Shown here: positions 59,212 to 64,000 of the stretch, piece by piece
Layout: each line of letters starts with the position of its first letter
Position numbering within the stretch: the first letter of the stretch is position 1
DNA from: Vibrio ulleungensis
GTDB lineage: Bacteria > Pseudomonadota > Gammaproteobacteria > Enterobacterales > Vibrionaceae
Reading direction: 5' to 3'
Length of the DNA stretch: 64,000 bases
NCBI RefSeq assembly: GCF_016900875.1
Contig: NZ_JAFEUM010000007.1
Coordinates: forward strand, 62,001 to 126,000
Translations under genes and position numbers: made by a program
Notes under the pieces: generated by a model
The model's input: the letters and a program-made list of their open reading frames with translations, nothing else
Database searches by the model: none
Told to the model about the DNA's origin: nothing

Positions 59212-59301
59212 TGTATTCACCTAGTTCTTTAAAGACTCATGTGCGCAATAAGCATTCGCAAACATGAACCAATCACGAGCTACCAAAAGGTAATGCTCAA
59301 A

Positions 59302-59883
59302 TTAAGTACGCTCCATCAACGGTTGGATGCGTTTATCCACCGCGTCTCGTGCGCGAAAAATTCGTGAACGAACTGTACCCACGGGGCACTCCATGACATG
59401 AGCAATTTCTTCGTAACTCAAACCTTCAATCTCACGAAGAGTAATGGCGGTTTTAAGATCGTCTGGCAACTCAGCCACGGCAGCAAAAATATGCTGCTTC
59501 AATTCATTGGACAACGTTAAGTTCTCTGGGTTCGTTATTTCTCTCAAATTGCTACCCAGTTCAAAGTTTTCTGCTTCGACAGCATCTACATCACTGGCAG
59601 GCGGCTTACGGCCCACCGAGGTTAAGTGATTCTTCGACGTGTTTACAGCCACGCGGTATAACCATGTGTAAAAAGCACTTTCACCACGGAAAGAGCCAAT
59701 TGAGCGATAGGCCTTAATGAACACCTCTTGGGCAACATCGGGCACATCACTTGGATTATTGACGTATCGAGCTATCAAATTGCATACTTTGGTCTGGTAT
59801 CTTCCTACCAGTAAATTAAATGCTTGTTTGTCACCCTGCTGTACACGCTCAACCAAAACTTGATCGGTCAATTGCTCGCTCAT
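59302..59883 (-). CDS. rpoE: Extracytoplasmic stress sigma factor RpoE (sigma E)
   Basis: A 193-residue ECF sigma factor. Region 2 includes DVPDVAQEVFIKAYRSIGSF and FYTWLYRVAVNTSKNHL; region 4 has LREIEGLSYEEIAHVMECP and GTVRSRIFRARDAVD. It drives the envelope stress regulon when RseA is degraded. A sigma-E-like promoter lies upstream, suggesting autoregulation. It is divergent from nadB, as in E. coli. Confidence 0.97.
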   Translation of the reverse strand: MSEQLTDQVLVERVQQGDKQAFNLLVGRYQTKVCNLIARYVNNPSDVPDVAQEVFIKAYRSIGSFRGESAFYTWLYRVAVNTSKNHLTSVGRKPPASDVDAVEAENFELGSNLREITNPENLTLSNELKQHIFAAVAELPDDLKTAITLREIEGLSYEEIAHVMECPVGTVRSRIFRARDAVDKRIQPLMERT

Positions 59884-59969
59884 TCGAGCCGTTACTCCTC
59901 TGCTCCGGGGCTATATTTTTTATTATCAATATTGGCCCGATGTGACGACTAGATCTGTCGAGCACTATT

Positions 59970-59997
59970 TATGACTCATTGATTAGACGAAAGTTCC
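59970..59997 (-). promoter_or_regulatory. Probable sigma-E-dependent promoter of rpoE-rseABC
   Basis: On the minus strand, the -35 GGAACTT (59997-59991), a 16-bp spacer and TCATA (59974-59970) resemble sigma-E promoters (GGAACTT and TCTRA/TCAAA). It lies about 90 bp upstream of the rpoE start, the expected place for autoregulation. The -10 element is imperfect. Confidence 0.6.
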
Positions 59998-60111
59998 CAC
60001 TGAATGAACTTTTTTTACAATGGGATGTGAGGTAATCTTATCTCTTTCTTATTTGGGAAGATATACCGCCAAGGATAATCTCTCGGTTAAGTATGTCTAA
60101 GTAGAGTGAGT

Positions 60112-61722
60112 ATGAGTCGAGCGCAAGGACACCAGTGTGACGTATTGGTGATAGGAAGCGGTGCAGCAGGTCTATCTTTGGCCTTACACGTCGCCAACAA
60201 TGCTAAGGTAATCGTTCTTAGCAAGGGATTGAGCAGCGAAGGCGCAACGTTTTATGCTCAAGGTGGTATCGCCGCTGTATTTGACGAAGATGACACCGTC
60301 GAATCACATGTTGACGACACATTGGTCGCAGGCGCAGGACTTTGTGAAAAGCAAACCGTTGAATTTATAGCCGAAAACGCTCGTCAATGTGTACAGTGGC
60401 TCATCGATGGTGGCGTGCCTTTTGATGAAATCGAAAATAGCGACGACTCCGAGACTAAATACCACCTAACCCGCGAAGGTGGACACAGTCATCGACGAAT
60501 TTTGCATGCAGCCGACGCTACAGGTAAGGCGATGCAATACTCTCTCCAAGACAACGTCATCAATCACCCCAACATATCCATATTTGAGCGCCACAATGCG
60601 TTAGATCTGATCTTAGATGATCCTGATTCAGAAGATGGTACGGTCATTGGAGCTTATGTCTGGAATAGAGACAGCGAGCAAGTTGAAACCATCAGCGCCA
60701 AATCGGTGGTATTAGCCACTGGTGGCGCATCAAAAGTGTACCAATACACCTCCAACCCGGATGTTTCATCTGGAGACGGTATCGCTATGGCTTGGCGCGC
60801 TGGGTGTCGGGTTGCCAATATGGAATTTAATCAGTTCCACCCAACCTGCTTATTCCATCCCGATGCACGAAACTTCTTGCTGACTGAAGCTCTTCGTGGT
60901 GAAGGGGCTTATCTTAAGCGTCCCGATGGCACTCGTTTTATGCCCGACTTCGATGAGCGTGGAGAGTTAGCGCCGCGCGATGTTGTTGCTCGCGCTATCG
61001 ACTTTGAAATGAAGCGCCTTGGTGCCGATTGTATGTACTTAGACATCAGTCATAAGCCTGCCGAGTTTATTCAAAAGCATTTCCCGACCATAGATCATAG
61101 GCTTAAAGAGTTGGGTATCGACATGACCAAAGAGCCGATCCCTGTGGTACCAGCGGCCCACTACACCTGTGGTGGTGTTATCGTAAATCAATCTGGTCGC
61201 ACCGATATTCGAAACTTGTACGCTATTGGCGAAGTCAGCTATACCGGTCTGCATGGTGCCAATCGCATGGCTTCTAATTCACTTCTAGAGTGTGTCGTTT
61301 ATGCTTGGTCCGCCGCTAATGATCTTTTGCGTCAGCTGCATAAAATCCCTGCTCCAACTAATTTGCCGCAATGGGATGAAAGCCAAGTTACCCACTCAGA
61401 TGAAGAAGTTATTATTCAGCATAACTGGCATGAACTGCGTTTGTTTATGTGGGATTACATGGGCATTGTACGTACCGATAAACGCTTGGAGAGAGCGTTA
61501 AGACGTATCGAACTGCTTAAGCTTGAGACTCACGATTACTACGCAAATTTCAAAGTATCGAACAACTTGTTGGAGTTGCGTAATTTGTTACAGGTTGCCG
61601 AGCTAATGGTACATTGTGCAATGAAGCGCAAAGAGAGCCGCGGCTTGCATTATACGTTGGACTACCCCGACAAACTGCCTGACAGCAAGCCCACCATTTT
61701 AGACCCTAAAGAACTAAAATAG
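60112..61722 (+). CDS. nadB: L-aspartate oxidase
   Basis: A 536-residue FAD enzyme that oxidises aspartate to iminoaspartate in de novo NAD synthesis; NadA then makes quinolinate for NadC. The FAD motif is [17 protein letters not shown] (about 11-27), with [14 protein letters not shown] and [12 protein letters not shown] following, and the active-site region includes [15 protein letters not shown] and HYTCGGV. The frame opens at a GTG at 60106; I prefer the ATG at 60112, which fits the family N-terminus. It is divergent from rpoE and ends at a strong terminator. Confidence 0.95.
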   Translation: MSRAQGHQCDVLVIGSGAAGLSLALHVANNAKVIVLSKGLSSEGATFYAQGGIAAVFDEDDTVESHVDDTLVAGAGLCEKQTVEFIAENARQCVQWLIDGGVPFDEIENSDDSETKYHLTREGGHSHRRILHAADATGKAMQYSLQDNVINHPNISIFERHNALDLILDDPDSEDGTVIGAYVWNRDSEQVETISAKSVVLATGGASKVYQYTSNPDVSSGDGIAMAWRAGCRVANMEFNQFHPTCLFHPDARNFLLTEALRGEGAYLKRPDGTRFMPDFDERGELAPRDVVARAIDFEMKRLGADCMYLDISHKPAEFIQKHFPTIDHRLKELGIDMTKEPIPVVPAAHYTCGGVIVNQSGRTDIRNLYAIGEVSYTGLHGANRMASNSLLECVVYAWSAANDLLRQLHKIPAPTNLPQWDESQVTHSDEEVIIQHNWHELRLFMWDYMGIVRTDKRLERALRRIELLKLETHDYYANFKVSNNLLELRNLLQVAELMVHCAMKRKESRGLHYTLDYPDKLPDSKPTILDPKELK

Positions 61723-61730
61723 AGTCAAAA

Positions 61731-61754
61731 AAAACCACCGACTTCGGTGGTTTT
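61731..61754 (+). terminator. Terminator after nadB
   Basis: An 11-bp inverted repeat (AAAACCACCGA with TCGGTGGTTTT) followed by TTT lies 9 bp past the nadB stop. It could also serve the converging sdhE transcript. Confidence 0.87.
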
Positions 61755-61834
61755 TTTATCTTTATGTAAAGATCAGATAAAGAGAGCAAACACGCTTAGC
61801 ATGTAAGCTATCAATTGAATTCGGAAGCGATTAA

Positions 61835-62098
61835 CTAAGAGCGAACTTTGCTCAAATTGTGTGCGACTATCTTATCGATCATTGAAGCGTGAGCTAAATT
61901 CTCACTGCGACCGTGTCCCATTATCCAGGTGAAAAGATCCGGATCATCGCACTCTAATAACGACACGAAATCTTTCTGCTCTTGTTCCGTTAACGTCTCA
62001 AAACATTCTTCAAAAAAAGGCATTATGACCACATCGAGCTCAAGCATGCCTCGGCGGCAGGCCCATTTTATACGGGCTTTGTCTTCTGTACTGTACAT
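61835..62098 (-). CDS. sdhE: FAD assembly factor SdhE
   Basis: An 87-residue helical protein that promotes covalent attachment of FAD to succinate dehydrogenase and fumarate reductase flavoproteins. The functional motif RRGMLELD (about 15-22, RGxxE) is intact, and CDDPDLFTWIMG near residue 50-61 is typical. It converges with nadB and is divergent from ygfZ. Confidence 0.94.
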   Translation of the reverse strand: MYSTEDKARIKWACRRGMLELDVVIMPFFEECFETLTEQEQKDFVSLLECDDPDLFTWIMGHGRSENLAHASMIDKIVAHNLSKVRS

Positions 62099-62310
62099 GT
62101 CACTTCCTTGGGCAAAGTTAGTCGTTCGAGTGTAACAAGGTGTTTGCTACTGCACTATCGGTTCTCTACGTTAAACCGCCTAACGTCACAGAAATTAAAG
62201 CTGTACAAAAAAAAGCTTTTAGACAAATGGTCTTAAGCTAATTACCATGTCGCTAATGATCTTAGTGGTTTACAACTCACCACAATACGGCGATAGCAGG
62301 AAAGCACATC

Positions 62311-63228
62311 ATGACCGACATATATTACAACCAGATAAGCACTAACCCGTTAACCACACCTTCTGCCACTTGGTTAAGAGATTGGGCTTTAATCACTGTA
62401 ACGGGCCCAGATAGTAAATCGTATTTGCAGGGCCAACTGACCTGTGATGTTGTTTCTCTCGAAGCTAATCAATTCACGTTTGGTGCCCATTGTGACGCCA
62501 AAGGTAAAGTCTGGAGCTTGTTTAGGATTTTTCATATCGACGGTGGGTACGGATTGCTGTTACCTCGATTAGGTGCAGAAAAAGCCTTATTCGAGCTAAA
62601 AAAATATTCGGTTTTCTCCAAACTAGAAATGGTGCTTTCTGAAAGTGAGTTAATGGGCATCATTTCAGATGAGTCTATTGCTGTAGACCAAACAGCAAAG
62701 CTTCAATCGGTGAACGTCGATGCCACAAGAACCGTCGTCATTGGCGAAGCAGAACGTCTGCAATCACTTATCGATGAGCACTCTTTGTCATTGATAGAGC
62801 AAGGCGTTTGGCAACAGCACGACATTGCCAACGGTATTCCTCGTGTGGATGAGAACAATCAAAATCAGCATATCCCGCAAGCCTTTAATCTACAGGCCAT
62901 CGGTGGGATTAGCTTCGATAAAGGTTGTTACACAGGTCAAGAGACCGTTGCACGGGCAAAGTACAGAGGAACCAATAAGCGTGCCTTGTTTATTGTCACA
63001 GGGTTGATGGGTGCTGATGCAACTCAACCATTATCGCTTGAACGCGCAGTCGGCGAAAATTGGCGCAGTGCTGGGCAGTTAATTGAATGTGTAGTGGTTG
63101 GAGAAACAGCTTATGCCACCATTATTCTAGCCAATGACACCGCCACAGATGCTCAACTTCGCCTTGCGGGAACCGATACTCTCTGGGCACTTGGTAAGCT
63201 ACCTTACACACTTGATGAGCAAGAATAA
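62311..63228 (+). CDS. ygfZ: Folate-binding iron-sulfur/tRNA-modification factor YgfZ
   Basis: A 305-residue folate-dependent protein of the GcvT-like fold that supports assembly or repair of some iron-sulfur enzymes, including MiaB. The signature KGCYTGQETVARAKYRG (about 208-224) contains the essential cysteine. N-terminal VTGPDSKSYLQGQLTCDV and FGAHCDAKGKV are conserved. AGGAAAG precedes the ATG. The short YbaK-like gene overlaps its 3' end by 14 bp. Confidence 0.94.
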   Translation: MTDIYYNQISTNPLTTPSATWLRDWALITVTGPDSKSYLQGQLTCDVVSLEANQFTFGAHCDAKGKVWSLFRIFHIDGGYGLLLPRLGAEKALFELKKYSVFSKLEMVLSESELMGIISDESIAVDQTAKLQSVNVDATRTVVIGEAERLQSLIDEHSLSLIEQGVWQQHDIANGIPRVDENNQNQHIPQAFNLQAIGGISFDKGCYTGQETVARAKYRGTNKRALFIVTGLMGADATQPLSLERAVGENWRSAGQLIECVVVGETAYATIILANDTATDAQLRLAGTDTLWALGKLPYTLDEQE

Positions 63229-63694
63229 CCCTTTGGTGGCGATCTTAGATCGCCACCACATTCCTTATACCCTTCATAGTCAATCGTACTCTACTCGAAC
63301 GATTGAAGAGACCGCACAAGCACGCGGGATCTCTGCTGACAGCATGCTCAAATGTGTATTGATGAGAGATTTGGATGATCAGTTGTACCTCGCCTGTACC
63401 CGCGGAACTAAGCGCGTCATTCCACAAGCAGTTCGCTCTCACTTTGATTGTCGACGAGTCACCTGTGTCGCCCCCACCGATGTAGAATCCCGTTGTGGGT
63501 ACGCCCTAGGCACCGTCAATCCTGTACTACTCCCAACGAGCGTTTTCCGAGTATTCGATCACCATATAGCCTTAACAGAAAGTATCACCATTAGTAGCGG
63601 CAATCCTCTATTGGGCATTGGCATTAAGTACGCAGACCTTATTGAGCTGTGCCGTTTGTTAGGTCATCCCGTACAGGTAAGCTCTGTCCGCTAA
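63215..63694 (+). CDS. YbaK/EbsC-like protein, putative aminoacyl-tRNA deacylase
   Basis: A 159-residue protein of the YbaK/ProX editing-domain superfamily, whose members hydrolyse mischarged tRNAs such as Cys-tRNA-Pro. Recognisable segments are RGISADSMLKCVLM, YLACTRGTKRVIP (with the family lysine region) and GYALGTVNPVLL, resembling the GGxSPxG-type loop. The start is an ATG inside the ygfZ 3' end (14-bp overlap); no good Shine-Dalgarno is seen, so coupling to ygfZ is likely. The frame is open to 63134, but that part is the ygfZ shadow. Substrate specificity is unknown. Confidence 0.82.
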   Translation: MSKNNPLVAILDRHHIPYTLHSQSYSTRTIEETAQARGISADSMLKCVLMRDLDDQLYLACTRGTKRVIPQAVRSHFDCRRVTCVAPTDVESRCGYALGTVNPVLLPTSVFRVFDHHIALTESITISSGNPLLGIGIKYADLIELCRLLGHPVQVSSVR

Positions 63695-63787
63695 TCTCAA
63701 TATAGAGACATCTGTTGCATTATTTCATGCTATTACCGATCGAGATCTTACTCTCAGGTCATACCAATGATTTTTATTGTTTTTAAA

Positions 63788-63816
63788 TTGAATAAATATT
63801 CATCTACATATATTGT
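63788..63816 (+). promoter_or_regulatory. Candidate promoter of a small RNA
   Basis: TTGAAT (63788-63793), a 17-bp spacer and TATTGT (63811-63816) form a fair sigma-70 promoter in the noncoding region after the YbaK-like gene. Start of transcription would be near 63823. Confidence 0.45.
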
Positions 63817-63822
63817 AATTTC

Positions 63823-63966
63823 ACTCTTTAGGAAGCCCAAGATACTCAATTTGAGCATCTCATTCTTATCGAGCGCAGCAGATTGACTAATAACTCAAGT
63901 TATCCTGCTGTTCTGTGTAATGCATCTGTGACTTTTGACCCACCTCTGTGTGGGTTCTTTTTTTTG
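63823..63966 (+). ncRNA. Candidate trans-acting small RNA (about 140 nt)
   Basis: No ORF is present, but the layout is that of an independent small RNA. A promoter lies at 63788-63816. Stem-loop 1 is GATACTC with GAGCATC (63841-63859, one mismatch). Stem-loop 2 is a two-tier hairpin, CAGCAG/CTGCTG outside and ATAAC/GTTAT inside (63876-63910). A rho-independent terminator with a long T-run ends it (63938-63966), the usual Hfq-type 3' end. I do not recognise it as a named vibrio small RNA. The alternative is a long 3' untranslated region of ygfZ and the YbaK-like gene. Confidence 0.45.
63938..63966 (+). terminator. Terminator at the right end
   Basis: A stem of ACCCAC with GTGGGT and a 6-nt loop is followed by TCTTTTTTTT, a strong rho-independent terminator 244 bp after the YbaK-like stop. 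Confidence 0.85.
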
Positions 63967-64000
63967 CATAATAATGCAAGTCATTAAATCCTTCCCAAAT

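Larger units (their letters stand above)
63695..64000. other. Noncoding right end of the window
   Basis: This 306-bp stretch has no protein gene. Its first 90 bp are AT-rich and featureless; the rest contains the candidate small RNA promoter, stem-loops and terminator. The last 34 bp after the terminator show nothing recognisable. Confidence 0.6.

Overview
The window is chromosomal DNA of a gammaproteobacterium, most likely genus Vibrio. Three kinds of evidence point there: gene order (gshA-luxS; oadGAB beside a tRNA-Arg/Ser array, csrA, lysC, alaS, recX, recA, pncC and divergent mutS; rpoS-nlpD-pcm-surE-truD-ispFD-ftsB; eno-pyrG-mazG-relA-rlmD with divergent barA; the acpS-to-lepA and rseC-to-rpoE runs), protein sequences close to the Vibrio versions, and tRNA genes with encoded CCA ends. 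Nearly all of it is core genome.

Layout. 1-2.7 kb: start of aceE, its regulator pdhR, and divergent nadC, with two PdhR-type boxes between pdhR and nadC. 2.8-9.2 kb: an accessory-looking stretch with two divergent regulator/target pairs: a LysR regulator facing a formate/nitrite channel fused to a CBS pair, and a LysR regulator facing a lipoprotein alkylsulfatase, with a small secreted protein of unknown function between them. 9.3-18.7 kb: ffh, ypjD, a CorB-type protein, luxS, gshA, an M16 lipoprotein peptidase and yqaA. 18.7-23 kb: an MDR oxidoreductase and the oadGAB sodium pump. 23.3-24.3 kb: eight tRNA genes (six Arg-ACG, two Ser-GCT). 24.5-33.7 kb: csrA, lysC, alaS, recX, recA, pncC and mutS. 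33.7-39.7 kb: the rpoS to ftsB cluster. 39.7-39.8 kb: a 66-nt near-perfect palindrome. 39.9-50.7 kb: eno to barA. 50.7-60 kb: acpS-pdxJ-recO-era-rnc-lepB-lepA-rseCBA-rpoE. 60-64 kb: nadB, sdhE, ygfZ and a YbaK-like gene, then a noncoding stretch with the promoter, stem-loops and terminator expected of a small RNA.

The window links several stress and lifestyle circuits: RpoS, sigma E with RseABC, RelA, the BarA-CsrA axis, LuxS, and RecA/LexA. I see no phage, insertion sequence, CRISPR array or obvious defence island. The most interesting unexplained signals are the candidate small RNA at the right end, the in-frame Shine-Dalgarno and start inside the FNT-CBS fusion, the 66-nt palindrome between ftsB and eno, a LexA-like palindrome upstream of the tRNA operon promoter, and a 14-bp operator motif present twice between the sulfatase and its regulator. 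All coordinates and motifs were read by eye; no database search or folding program was run.
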